This document shows positions 1 to 12,300 of a stretch of 64,000 bases of DNA, piece by piece. The stretch spans positions 1,484,001 to 1,548,000 of the forward strand of contig BROG01000075.1 in NCBI GenBank assembly GCA_030159075.1, read 5' to 3'. The notes under the pieces were generated by a model. It was not told where the DNA came from. It was given only the letters and a program-made list of their open reading frames with translations, and searched no databases. The position numbers and the translations under genes were made by a program. Within the stretch, counting starts at the first letter, position 1. Each line of letters opens with the position of its first letter. The DNA is from Atrina japonica (lineage: Eukaryota > Mollusca > Bivalvia > Pterioida > Pinnidae).

Positions 1-918
1 TTAAATATCCATTTTATTCAGTTAAATGGTAGTCAATCATTTAAATTGAGTGTTTTACATTATATCGCCAATCGTAAATGTCAACAATGTTGGTAGAATA
101 TAAATAATCATTTCACAAGTGGTAATCCGATTTCAAAACCGTCAAAATATATCAAACCATATAGCCTCATTGTTTCCTATTACAGCTATATTTTCAGAAA
201 CAAAAACTCTATAAATATCAACTTGAGAAAACTAATTAAATGTTAAACAGAGATTATGAGAAACATTTCAGAATATAAAACTAATAGAGTCATGCTTTGA
301 GTTAATTTGGTACAGGATGCCGCACATCCACCATCTCAAAAATGTTGTAACAATTGGATTCCCCATAATTCATTTAATATTTATTCAAATACATTTAACG
401 ACTAATTTTGTTAATAAACAATGCACTTTTGTCATTTAGAGAGTGAATACATTTTCGACCATGTTGGTGTAAATTTGAACAAACAATCCTGTTTAAGTCA
501 ATAAACACTATTTATTGTTATTCAAAGTGAAAACATTTATTTATACCCTGTATGTTTAGAATGTTACTTCCTGATCACTAAGAGAGAGCAATAGAAAAAA
601 AATATGTATTTATGAACACTTCAATATTTCTATTTAAACAAATTCTTTCTATCGATATCTTTAGAAATACTTCAACTTAATTCAAATTAATTTTAGCATT
701 ATTGTTTTTCAAGTCTACATAAAAGATGCAAATATGTTAATACTGATAATGGTATTGTTTAAATATATTCAACTGCAAGTAGTTTTTTAAATACAAAACA
801 CACTAAACATTCAAATAATTATACCTTAATCAACATCATAAATATCTGCAAGCATTTGAAACGGTTTTATCTGAAGAACTCTCCAATAAATGAATATATA
901 ACCAAAGTCTTTTTTTGT
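1..918. other. 3' UTR or downstream flank, no gene seen
   Basis: AT-rich sequence after the last exon. No open frame with exon-like borders and no repeat that I can name. Part may be 3' UTR on the minus strand if the first AATAAA is not used. Confidence 0.5.
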
Positions 919-924
919 TTTATT
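919..924 (-). terminator. Candidate polyadenylation signal AATAAA
   Basis: AATAAA on the minus strand, 24 nt after the BTBD16-like stop codon. Several more AATAAA hexamers occur further down in the AT-rich flank (around 510 and 535-540), so the true cleavage site cannot be fixed from sequence alone. Confidence 0.35.
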
Positions 925-948
925 ATTTTGATAAAGCCCATTAGAAAA

Positions 949-1017
949 CTATGATGACGGAAACATCACAGAAAATGTAACATAGGCAGGGCAGTCCAGT
1001 TTCTCAATTCGAAGTAA
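949..1017 (-). CDS. BTBD16: BTBD16-like last exon and stop codon
   Basis: A strong polypyrimidine tract and cag acceptor precede 1017. The exon encodes LLRIEKLDCPAYVTFSVMFP, then Ser-Ser and TAG at 951-949. The C-terminus matches the 'LKI...G.PIYVSFAFIFP' end I recall from BTBD16, which secures this 23-codon exon although it is very short. Confidence 0.86.
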   Translation of the reverse strand, partial: LLRIEKLDCPAYVTFSVMFPSS

Positions 1018-3304
1018 CTGAAAAAAAAAGAAAAAAATATATGAACAACATATGGCTTGTAATAGATCATAACATTGATTTTCCATTTCAGGACTAGTCA
1101 AATAATATGAAAAAAATAAAGTATTTTATACGTTTTTGAATTCCTTAAATACGTTTTTGAATCCCTTAAATAAAGTATATACAGGTTTTCTTCTTGGACA
1201 AAACAAAAAGTAAGGAAGGGGTATACATGGTATAATAATAAATTCAAAACAAATGAGGGAAACGTAGGAAATTCAAGTAAAAAAAGTAAGAGAAGTACCA
1301 GATAGGCGATTAGTTTCATTCTATACACAGATGTAAATCTTTCTCCGATTCTTATATTGTTTGTTAATTTTGTCATTTCCCTAATTTACGTATTTTCAAA
1401 TCAATTTGATTTATATTAAAAATGCGGGGGTAGACATGCAAGCAGGTCAATACAAACACTTTAATTTTGCCTTCAGATGTTATTTTCCCAAAAATTGAAA
1501 GAACATAAACATATTTATTGATTTTGGTTTGTTTTGTTTCCAATCCCTTTTACATGAATAAGTCTATTTAAAATACCAAGTTACTTACGTTTCTATCAGG
1601 GATCTACCAATGATTTAAAATTATCAGACAGTCTTTGTATATATGTTATCAACATTACATTTTAAACAATAAAAGATTGGTGTTCCCAACGTCTCTTCAC
1701 GCAAATTCTTAGGTGCAAGGTTGTCTATAAGAGAACTGATAGGATCATTAAAATGTCTAGGTTGAGTGCTAAAACACCAGCAACAAAAATATGCAAACTG
1801 CACTCCGACTTTAACACAACTGAAACTACCTAGTACATTTTTCTAACAGTCTAAGATTTGCTAGTGTGAAAATGCTTACAACAAAATAAAATAAGATTTT
1901 AAACTCCAACAAAAATGTTGGTAAAAGCAAACTCAACTGACATACTAACAAACAACAAGAAAATGAATTTCACCGTAATCAGTTAAGATTTGTAATCAAG
2001 AAAGCAGTTAAAATTTACACACAAAAAATTCAATGATATTTCTTGGTGTGGGAGCTCTTGGAACAAATATTTAAAAAATGCATTTACAAGTGGCAAAATT
2101 AAAACAAAACTTATTGACCAGCACTGATTTTCTAACTTGTCCAAGATGTTGATGGTGGCAGCCTTATTGGATATATATATATTTAATTAAACATCCTATG
2201 AGTACTTAAAGCAAAATAACGCCCTACATTTCTATGTCCACTGTACACATTACGGCTGAGAAAAAGGCACCAAACTTCCTAACTTTACACACTACAAAAA
2301 TGTTTAAGTGTGAATTCGAGTGTAGCAGTGGTCTAGGAGAAATACATCAACTTTGGATTAGGGTGTTTCATATACTAACAGACATCAAATTATAAACAAT
2401 TCACCATAAATAAATAGGGGGTGAAAAAATCTAGAATAAATCTTTACAGATGTGAGTAAGATGGTAACCAATTAAGATCAGTTATACTGCACCATAATCG
2501 GGGTGGTTGGTATCTCTATACTGCATGACTTGCAAGAAGAAAAGCTAATGTTGCAAGAATCAAAGACCCATGATTCAGGAACAAAAGTATCAAAAATTAA
2601 AAAACGCAACAAAGCAAAAAAGAGAACCAGGCATCAACAATCACAACATAATATAAAAAAATTGAATAAATCAAATAAGGCATTCTTTTTGAGTTAATAT
2701 ACAATGTGTTCTGGTTTGATGGTCAGACAGACAGACCGACCATCAGTGTAGAACTGCAATTAAATCTGCTCTGACCTACAGCCAATGCAGGTAAAAATAT
2801 TCTTTAATTTTTTTATTGGGGATATGTAACCTCTTTCAGATAATACCAACATACATAAAGGATAAACTCATCCTCTTAAACAAATTTTGACTTTATTCGG
2901 TATTTCTTGTTTATATTTTGCTTTAATACTCTCCTTGATTAAATATATACCATCAACTGCATTGCTTTCTTATTTCCAGTATCATTATTTTCTCTTAATA
3001 AAAAGTAAAAATTGTAGAATTTTCCACAGTAAGAAAGCATAAGATCAAAATATAAAAAGTAGGAAAATTAGGGGGAAATTGGAAAAGAAGAAAACCTTTA
3101 ATATTATTCCCATGACAACAAAATGTAGAATTATAAACTTTTGTGTATTTTATATCGTATTATATTGATCTTTATTCATGTTAAACTCATCAAACAATAT
3201 CAAATACGATAAATTCAAATAAAAATCGTGACACTACATATAGAAATTTGCGAAAAAGCTCCATTTATATTATTCAATACAAAAAAATCTGATCTAATGA
3301 ATAC
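1018..3304 (-). other. Intron between exons 13 and 14
   Basis: 2287 bp of AT-rich sequence with GT-AG ends. Short simple tracts only; no named repeat or conserved block recognised. Small open frames here are lysine-rich and show no family resemblance. Confidence 0.7.
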
Positions 3305-3493
3305 CTCACTACGACTTGTTTTGTCACCAAGACCAAACTTCTGGGTTACAATTCCTGTGGTAAGCATATTGTGATCTCCCTTGTCCAGCTGCTGGACAGT
3401 GATACAATACCTCACCTCACGATCAGGTCTCATGGAAAACGTATGACGCTCACATTGACGGAAACTAAGAATTGGGTCTCCTGGTTTCAGTCT
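3305..3493 (-). CDS. BTBD16: BTBD16-like exon 13
   Basis: Acceptor accacag and donor GAG|gtattc, 189 bp, 63 codons, phase 0-0. It encodes RLKPGDPILSFRQCERHTFS, then MRPDREVRYCITVQQLDKGD, then a tail with GIVTQKFGLGDKTSRSE. The polar-hydrophobic alternation suggests a beta-rich fold. 'TQKFG' and 'R.VRY.I' align with BTBD16. A second AG two bases into the exon would shift the frame, so the outer acceptor is chosen. Confidence 0.87.
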
Positions 3494-5694
3494 CTGTGGT
3501 AAAAAAAATATTCAGTCATACATAACATTATACAGAGAATAAAATGATTAACATGACTCTCTTAACCACTTTCTTAATGAACTTATCATGATAAATATTA
3601 TTGGTTTAGAAGTATTAAATTTAAATAAATATGTCTGCAAATCTAATTTATTTATATTGATTTCTAAATCCTGGTAATGTATTGTAAGACCAGTATTATG
3701 TCACAAACTTGATAAAAAGTCTCATCTAAAAAAAACTATCACTTCTAGTTTTCTTGCTAGTGAAATTTAATCATCTATTTTAAACTTTCAGAAATGGTTT
3801 TCTCTGGATTTGAAGATTTATAATTACACTAGTACATTTACTGTCTATGAGAGGAAAGAATTCAATAAAAACAGTCATTGGTTAGTTTTTAAAATTCAGT
3901 TATCATTATGAGTAATTTACATATTTAATTTCTTCTTTATTCATTGCTGTAATTGTTATTATCTGATTGAAGGAAATGTGTAAACTGTGTTGCATTGATT
4001 TCATTTTTAAGATAACTCGGAAATATACAAAATTACCGACCAATGTGCAATTAGTGAGTAAGATCATCAGACAATATCAAATGATGATTTATAAATGATC
4101 TAAATACCGCTATATTTTACATATTTGTTAAATTGGATCTACTTATTGCGATCATGAGTTACATGCAATGTGATCTAGACGTCTTGACTACCAATTAGGG
4201 TGGGCATCGTAGTGGATGTCTGTTCATAATAAACTCATTCACCTCTAAAGACACATTTGGACTGGCCTAAGTCATTGGTTAACAGAAAAGTCCATTGTTT
4301 TTCAGAGGTTAAAGAGTTAATAAATTATCCCACCTCTAGAATACATTGAAGTCAGTAACTGGCTATTGGTTATTTTAAGAATACTAAATGGTACCAAAGC
4401 TGCTTAAACATGCACTTCTTATACATTTTCATAAAGTACATAAAGTGGAAACCTTTATCTTTTAGCTATGATAAAATCAATTTGAATAGTTTGCATTTGA
4501 CAATATTGTTTATACTGAAATAAACTTCAGGTTCTTAAACTAATGTAATGATATAAACATCAGAGACATTTTTACATTATTTTAAGACAATTTTCTAAAT
4601 AAAATTGTCTAATTAGATTCTCTCTGATTTATATAGTGCTTCTTATGCTATTACCACACGCTAGAATACTGTAAAATATGTCCCCAATGGGTTTCCTTAC
4701 AATAAACAAGCACGGATATATGGAGATGTAAAACATGTAAAATATGATAGTGATCATAGGCATCTAAATTAACATGAGAATGCATGACAGACAGTTTGAT
4801 TTCCAAGCATGATACTTCAAAATAACAGATTTTAAAGATATGATACAAGGCCGAGAGAGAATTTTTATTTTCAAAAAAGAAATCAAATACGGTGAACACA
4901 AATAAATTATTTTTATTTCAAATTCACATGACATTTTTTCTGGTTTCTAAGACATTTGTTTGAAGAACACAATTATTCCAATCTGGAAATGTCATCTATG
5001 AAAATATTGTTTTGGCAAATGATAATACATATTGTACATATGATGCATTTCATAATTTTCAGTATAATATCACTGATTTATAAAGGACATTTTCCTTTAG
5101 TCTGTCAGATTTGATAATAAAAGAAAATTATTGACTAAATGTTTACCACTTTCCCATAACAAAGTCTGTTTGCAATGTTGGAACAAATTGTATTAATTTA
5201 ACAGAATACAAAAACAAAACATTCACATACGAAAGTCAATCAAAACAACTTGGATTGGAAAAACAAGACAGGGTCCAAGGTAATGGGAAACTGGAAAAAT
5301 GACCAAAAGAGGACAATTAACATGATTAAGTATCAACACTTCAAAACCATTACTACAGGACTGAAGAAAATAGTATATTGAATGACTTAAGTTCAATTTC
5401 AGAAATATTGGATTTGGAAATTTAGACATTTATAAGAGATATAACTCAGATTGGTAAAATTCAACTTATTTTAAAACATCAAAATTTCATAACTCTACAG
5501 TTGCCTAAAAAACTGAATAAGAGGATTAAATCAAAAATTGAAATAATGAAACCATACAAAACAAAATTTCTGCAAGATATCGACAAACAGATGAATAAGA
5601 AAAGCATTAGTATTATTTTTCCATTTTGAAATTTTATATCATTGATAATTAGTTTTAAGTAATGTTTACAGTTTCATTACTTGTGTGATATTAC
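3494..5694 (-). other. Intron between exons 12 and 13
   Basis: 2201 bp. It holds one copy of the short palindromic MITE (near 4228-4322); the rest is plain AT-rich sequence. Confidence 0.7.
4228..4322 (+). mobile_element. Short palindromic MITE, copy 2
   Basis: About 95 bp sharing the ends AACTCATTCACC and AGAGTTAA and the core GACACATTTGGACTGGCCTA with the copies at 30089, 19560 and 61854. The terminal inverted repeats are more worn than in the 30089 copy. Confidence 0.7.
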
Positions 5695-5772
5695 CTGCAT
5701 ATAAAATGCTACATGTCCAACACTGCTCCTGACAGCTTTCAGTTCAAAGTGGAAACCATGCAGAGACAATAC
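5695..5772 (-). CDS. BTBD16: BTBD16-like exon 12
   Basis: Acceptor accattctgag and donor CAG|gtaata, 78 bp, phase 0-0. It encodes VLSLHGFHFELKAVRSSVGH and VAFYMQ. The alternating pattern suggests beta strands; '.L.GF.F..KA.......FYMQR' matches the corresponding BTBD16 stretch and also resembles the GCL C-terminal domain. Confidence 0.88.
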
Positions 5773-6968
5773 CTCAGAATGGTAATATGGTTCCTTCAAA
5801 TAAAATTGAGTTTCTCAATAACAATATCGGTAAAACGAAAAAAAAAAAAAAAAAAGGAAAGGAAACAGTAATTACTAAAACCTGTCCACACTGCCAGCAC
5901 TCTGCAATTAATCATATTGGTATAATCTCAATAAGTGGAAAATTTGTTTTTCCAGAGCTGGTTTCCTATCATCATTACCAAAGTTTAGATTAATTTCGAA
6001 AGAAACCGTGACAAGCAACATAGGATAATAAATTAGAATTTGTTATAGAATCAGTGCTTTGACATGTGGAGAAATGCCTTTGTCCTTCATAAAACAACAT
6101 CTGTACTTTCTGTTCTCTTATTGCATTGAAAGAAGTCAAGGGCTTAATAGAACTTGTTATATGACACACAAATGAGAAAGTTAATCTCTCTTGAACTAGC
6201 CATTAACAAATCTTTGCAATTTGATTGTTTTAGATATATATCTATTGTCCTAAATACTTTCTTTCTCATGTCTGTACCAAATGCATTTCATGGAATTCCA
6301 AAAACCATGCATTCATATCTTGATAGTCCTTTACTGTACTGGCATATTGAATTTAAATTGTAATATAGTCAGCACAGAATTGATACCAGCATTTGATATT
6401 TGTTTACTGACGAGGTTTTATTATATATCTTGAAATGTTTGCCCTTTTCTAACAGAAAACATATTCACCCTATCTTAAATTCGCCCCAATTAACCTGATA
6501 GACTCATTAATTGCATGTATGTTTGTGCTTCAATTATTCACCTTAAAAGTTTCAGTGAGGAGAGTTAAAACTAATTCTATATATTGCTGGTTTATCTTAT
6601 GTCCTAAATTCCTGCCAACTTAGACAAATTATTTTGTCTACAGTGTCTGTTATTCTTCAGCACTGGAAATATATTTATTTCTTCCAGACATTATTATCAG
6701 ACAATTAGAAAATTTCCCAATATATAAAGTATCAATGTAATCTGAGTAAGTTTAAATGACCATGTAAGCCGTTAGACCCTAAACATGACAGTGGCAAAGT
6801 CAAATAATTATTTTCTCATGATGAGAAAAAAATTGACATCCAAATGATGACACATGATCACATCATTTCTAATTTACAAATGTGCCGGACATGCTACTTA
6901 TAAAGATTGCCTATAATTGCAGAAGACAAATTATACCCACAAGAACTGGAACAGTTTTGTAAACTCAC
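5773..6968 (-). other. Intron between exons 11 and 12
   Basis: 1196 bp, AT-rich, with an A-rich tract near 5838-5860. No repeat family or conserved element recognised. Confidence 0.65.
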
Positions 6969-7046
6969 ATCATCAATAATGAATCCTTGTCTGACAGCTC
7001 CAGTGCTAAAATGTTTCAAGGCGCCCATATCTCCACCACCTTGTAA
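6969..7046 (-). CDS. BTBD16: BTBD16-like exon 11
   Basis: Acceptor tttttcag and donor GAT|gtgagt, 78 bp, phase 0-0. It encodes LQGGGDMGALKHFSTGAVRQ and GFIIDD. 'L..GGDM..LK.F.T.AVR.G' is a distinctive BTBD16 motif. The following exon continues in the same phase. Confidence 0.88.
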
Positions 7047-7149
7047 CTGAAAAAGAAAATGATAAACTGAGTTTATGTAGTGTCATAAGAAATAGTTTAA
7101 ATATAAATGACATAGCTAGAATGCTTATAAAATCTGTTAATTACTTGTA

Positions 7150-7480
7150 TATAAAATCTCATACCCAAGTAGAAATCTTCAGGATACATATAAATATCTG
7201 GTGATAATGGACAAACACATACTTCTGGAAATCCAGAGGTGGGATCAGGTGAGATGGAGGAGTAGGCATCTCCTCATGACCAGTCACACCCACTGTGAGT
7301 CCACAGTCAAATTCAAATGAAACAGGTGAGAAAGAAATCCACAACTGGTACAGAAAACTCAACAACTGATCTATGAAACAGGTAATTCAACATTTAATTT
7401 AGTTAATGAAGTAATCACAAACAAAACAACTATATCATCTGTAAAATTTGCAGAATGCTGTATCTTGCAACAACTTCTAA
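7150..7480 (+). repeat. Dispersed repeat, copy 1
   Basis: Shares a long imperfect match with 24940-25265. Key shared parts are 'TCTGGTGA..ATGGA.AAAC', 'GGATCAGGTG..ATGGAG' and GTGAGTCCACAGTCAAAT, ending in CAACATTT and GTAATC.CAAAC. The order of blocks is the same in both. I recall similar sequence as abundant in bivalve genomes, but the class is unknown. Open frames in it are not conserved between the copies. Confidence 0.75.
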
Positions 7481-7604
7481 TTCATGTAAAAACCTTTTCA
7501 AATATATTTTTATATAAATGAATCTATGCAAAAAACTTTATTTTTTGCAAGTTTCAAGTTTTGATATTGTAGGCCTACTAAATATAGCACGTCAAAATCA
7601 TGTT

Positions 7605-8105
7605 AAACCTAGTTTTTCTTCATTTCAAACTAGTTTTTCTCAGTAACCCACATTAACTGGAGAAAAACTAAGTTTAACTGAGTAAAACATGGTTTAACTT
7701 GTTAGTGTGATTTAACTAGGTTCAAATGCACTAAAATCACAAATATAAGTTAAACCTAGTTTTTCTCAAGTAAAACCTAGTTTAACTGAGAAGACTATGT
7801 TTAACTGTGCCATAATTACATTTATCAGTATTAATATCATTTCTGAAGAAAAATTAGGTTTAACTGAGGAAATAAAAGTTCCATTGGGTCAAAATCACAC
7901 AAATGAGTTAAACCTAGTTCAACTGAGAAAAATGGTTTATCTAAGTCACAATCTCATGAATGAGTATTTAGCACACATAATCCTAGATTTCCTCTGTTTA
8001 ACCTTATTTTTTCTCTAGGTAATTTGTTAATTTGGGTTACAAGAAACACTATGATTTGCCGGAGAAAAAGTAGGTTTAATTGAGAAAAACAAGGTTTAAC
8101 TCTTT
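7605..8105. repeat. Array of a 20-bp motif in alternating orientation
   Basis: The motif TTAAACCTAGTTTTTCTCAG and its reverse complement (CTGAGAAAAACTAGGTTTAA) recur in imperfect form more than ten times, for example near 7605, 7625, 7660, 7750, 7780, 7855, 7905, 8065 and 8085. Orientation changes along the array, so the strand can fold into many alternative hairpins. Spacing is irregular. Confidence 0.7.
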
Positions 8106-10204
8106 AATGTGATTTTGTCATGCCATACCTACATGTATATGGGATGTATTATTGTACTACATGTACATATGGTTTGATCATCAGTTTGACAGCATATATG
8201 TTAGTGTAAATTCATTAGGATAGAAACATATTCTATGGTGCGCATCAGTGCTCCATAAAGGATATGTTCCTTTCCAACTGCGTTCATACTCAGGTTTATG
8301 CTGAAATATGCATCTTCCTCACAAAATTCATAGTCTATTTAAAAAAGGAAGTTACTCAAATACTGTATAGTTGCTTTTATTCGTGGAGGATTTAATTTCA
8401 CTATATCCTCCGCGGTCAAAGAAAGTAACGTGAAATTTAATACCTGTGAACATGATACCTTATGTTTTTGAAGCATCTGAAGACAACATGTTAACAATGA
8501 AAATTATAGAAGTTTTAACCAATCCAAATTCATTCAAATATAACCAGCCATCATATCAAAGAATCATAAAATGTTTATAAGCTTTATTTATTTGCCTTTT
8601 ACTTTTCTGTTTGGAAATGGTCATGCAAAAATTTAATACCTGTGAATAAGTTCCATTCGGAAAAACAGAAAATTTTCACTCTGTGAAATTAATTAACAAT
8701 ACCGTAGTAACTATGGTAGGTATGGTTTCCATGAATTTTTTTTTTCCGTTTTCCATTTAAAATTCTCAAGTTTTCTACAGCTAAGATAGCCATCTTTTTA
8801 CAGTGGTTACTCTTAGGCAGATTTTGGCTATACGTTTTGTCTGATACCACTTTCTCTTTAGAAAAACTAGTTAAAATTGTAGCTCAACTGATGAAGTCTA
8901 ATTTACAGAAACGATTGTCTTAAGCATTATAACTTTGGAATTTATTTATAATATTTATCAAAGCATTTCAAGAAGAAATATGCAAAATACATATATTTTA
9001 TAGTTACATTTCCAATTCTGTTAAAATCCTTATTATTTGCTATTATAGTATTTGTTTATGCGATTTCACAAGTTTGTGTGGTGTAGATGCAATATCACCC
9101 TTAAGTGAAGTTAACAAGATGTAGAGTGATGCCATGTTCTTTGAATATCACTCGGAGAAGCCTAGTAGCATTACATATGCAGTGTTTTATACACAATAAA
9201 TGTTTACTCAGCAAAAGGACAATATCATGAATATGTAAATACATGTGCTATGTATGATTGCACTGCATATATGTTTTTAAGTATTATTTAGACAAAGACA
9301 TACATTTCTCGAATGCTTCACAGAATTTTCCTCCTTTTTCATGGGGAATGATTTACTTGTAAATCCCCAGGGTTACTTGACATGCCACACGCAATATGAT
9401 GTCCCAATACAATTTATGATGTATATTTTCTATGACTTCTAGGCCCTATGTAGGCCTTATAAGAATGTAGTGCACAAGTAGTTATGCCTAGCTAACATCA
9501 ACTTGAATCATCAACTTGAAACATGGGAGAAAATAATTATACATGAGTGTGTTCAATGAAAACCCTTACTGTTAGAATCTCAGAATTCTATTAGTCTCTA
9601 TTATAATTTTGACATAAATAGTACATATCTATATGTATTGCTATATTCAGATTTTAATGGATTCAAATGAATGCTGCACTTTCATTGCTGTTCATACTTT
9701 CATTTCTGTAAGTAATATTTTGATAGCTAAACAGCATCAATGTTCCACGAAAGATAGGCTTACAAACAACCAGCATACAGTCGGTGTTGCATACAACATT
9801 CATTCATCATCCCAATTTTTAATTAGACAAAACCTTGATTGCAACCTTGGCCTGGATATTTGAACTCCTGACCCAATACCTATTTCCATAATAGATCTAT
9901 TGATGAAGTATCTTCTTTTAAATTGAATTAATTATTACACAGATAGCTGATAATAAAATACCACATACAATCCCACAATAGATTACTTCATAAGGTAACA
10001 TAGAATCATATCAAACATCTGTAACTGAAGTCATTGTCAGGAAACCAAAATATAGTGATGTCTTTTTTGAGCATCAATGACCTTCATAGTTAATTAACTG
10101 ACTGTATTAAATTTCATCCATATATGACATCCATTACTCAATTATCATTTGGAAAGTAAACTGTTGCCATAACTGCCTATTCTCTACAAGTGGTCATCAT
10201 ATTT

Positions 10205-10710
10205 GACTTTTTGACCCAAAGCAGAACCTGAAAGGCACAACTAGGGTACATGGGGATCATTTGTGCAAGGTATGGTTCCAATCCATTCAGCAGTTCAGAA
10301 GTCTTTTTTTTTTTTATTTGGTTCCCAGACAATTTTTAACTCTCGGAGGTGCTAGAGTTGGGATGCTCTAGATTCACCACCTTACATATAGTGTGCCTTT
10401 TACTTAAATTATAAAGTTCAGAAGTCTTGCTCCAGAAACAATTTTTCAGTGACCATGACCTGGTTTTCAGAAATTAGGTAAACAAGCTCTTGTACCCAAA
10501 AAAGGCAATTGTAGGGTACATGGGGATCATTTGTGTAAAGTACGGTTCCAATCTACCCAAGTAATTTAGAAATTCTGCTCCAGAAACGATTTAAAGTTAC
10601 TGTGAGCTAATTCAGAAAATAGAGCCAACCTTAGTACCCTGAGAGGCACATTTAATGTACATGAGGATCACTGGTGTGAAGTATGGTTCTAATCCACCCA
10701 ATAATTTAGG
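10205..10710 (+). repeat. Tandem repeat, unit about 145 bp, three copies
   Basis: Three imperfect units share 'GGTACATGGGGATCATTTGTG', a '.GTA.GGTTC.AATC.A.CCA' block and CTCCAGAAAC.ATTT. The first unit is interrupted by a retroposed insert at about 10303-10410. Confidence 0.7.
10303..10410 (-). mobile_element. Small retroposed sequence with 3' A-tail and 14-bp target duplication
   Basis: AGTTCAGAAGTCTT stands on both sides (about 10289-10302 and 10411-10424). A T-run follows the first copy, so on the minus strand the insert ends in poly-A. The body is about 95 bp. On the minus strand AAGGTGGTGAATCTAGAGCA and CCCAACTCTAGCACCTCC pair as a hairpin (CTAGAG/CTCTAG and AGGTG/CACCT). No tRNA boxes are evident. 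It could be a SINE tail or a retrocopy of a small structured RNA. Confidence 0.65.
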
Positions 10711-11726
10711 ATGATGCCGGACAAAATATTTAACTATTGCTTCCCAGGCAAGACAAAAATGATAAATAGAATTGTATTAATTGAGTTTTCTTTGGCAAAA
10801 CATTTCAGCCCTACCCAGAAAACTACTGAACCCTTGTTACTCTTTACCAATTAATATTGAGAACTCTGGGAAAGCACTGATCCTGCATTTTTTCTTTTTT
10901 CTTTTTTAAAACTGAAAATGTGGAAACTGAGAGACCTAACACAAACCATCATAATTGTTAGGCAGCAAAAGGTGGTAATAGATTCACTGAATGCAAGAAA
11001 TCATTTGAGTTACTAAATGTAATACGTCAATTTGTCAAATGTCAAGGTACCATTGGATACCCCTCATCACATGGAAAATTAAACCATATTCTATACTGTT
11101 CAATAGATATCTGTCGACAACCAACAGAGACAAGACATTAGCTATCCAGCTATCTCAGAGAGGTTAATGTCAAAAATGAGAAAATTTCCTACTCAGAACA
11201 AAAAAAAATTAAAAGCAAAAGCTAAATTGAATGTTTGCAAGACAAGATAATTTATAGATAATAAATAATGATACCAGCAAAATTTCTATTTATTACAACA
11301 TAGTCCTATGTCTGTCACATTTACAGTAGAATTCAATTCCAATATTGATTTAAATATGTAATCTTAAGCACCCATTTAAAACAGACATGATAAAAATATG
11401 AGATCAGTTGTCATTTATATTTCTGTAACATCTCTAAGCAAGGAGTCTGGTCATTTTTGATATTTCAAAATCAAGCAGCTGAAAGTATGTTACACTGTAA
11501 GTTCTGATTGTCAAACCATCACTGTTATTACCTTGTATACTGCCAAAGGTTTGATTTACAAGAAACAAGGCACAATGCTTTCTTAAACATCACTACAAAT
11601 GTAAGTATTCAATACATCTTTTGATTTTTGTTAGTACAAACCTTACACATAACTACTCAATGTTCATAAACCTGGGTGCTGAAAGCAAATAATGAACATT
11701 TTGCTCGCTCTCCCCCTTCTCTGTGC

Positions 11727-11728
<2 letters not shown>

Positions 11729-11824
<96 letters not shown>
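11729..11824 (+). repeat. (GA)n microsatellite
   Basis: About 95 bp of GA dinucleotides with a few interruptions (AAAGA, GACAGA). Long Arg-Glu open frames across it are artefacts of the repeat. Confidence 0.95.
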
Positions 11825-11999
11825 TTTACTAAAATTAAGCCTTCAAATGATAAATCAATAATTATGGTACTATGGAGACATACATCTACATTTTCTAAAA
11901 AGGTTTTTTTATATTCAATATATTAATTCTCATGTTTTCAATACAGATTGTCAGTATTATTGTAATTAACTTATATATCGACAACAGTAATTTGAAACG

Positions 12000-12300
12000 T
12001 TAAGAAATGTTTTACAGTTTTCACATTGTCAGTGCATTTGTAATGCATTAAGATTTGGGCAAGAGGAATTTGATATTTTTTAAACAATAAAAAAAAATAA
12101 CAATCTTCAAAATGTAAGTGCATTTGTAATGCAGAGAAATTTGGGCAAGAGAGATTTGATATTTTTAAAATGTTAAACAAAAATTACAACCTTCAAATCG
12201 TCAGTGTACTTGTAATGCCTTCTTTGGGATTTTAGCTATTAAAATGTTAAAAAGAATTATGCAGTTTAAAAATTGTAAGTGCATTTGTAATGAAATTCAA
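12000..12300 (+). repeat. Tandem repeat, unit about 95 bp, three to four worn copies
   Basis: Units share AGTGCATTTGTAATGCA, ATTTGGGCAAGAG and TTTGATATTTTT. Copies begin near 12028, 12112, 12200 and 12275. It lies in an intron and has no open frame of note. Confidence 0.75.

Noticed and set aside
8350..8710. Possible MITE: ATTTAATTTCACTATATCCTC and AAATTAATTAACAATACCGT look loosely inverted
   Set aside because: The match is too short and irregular to support ends or a target duplication.
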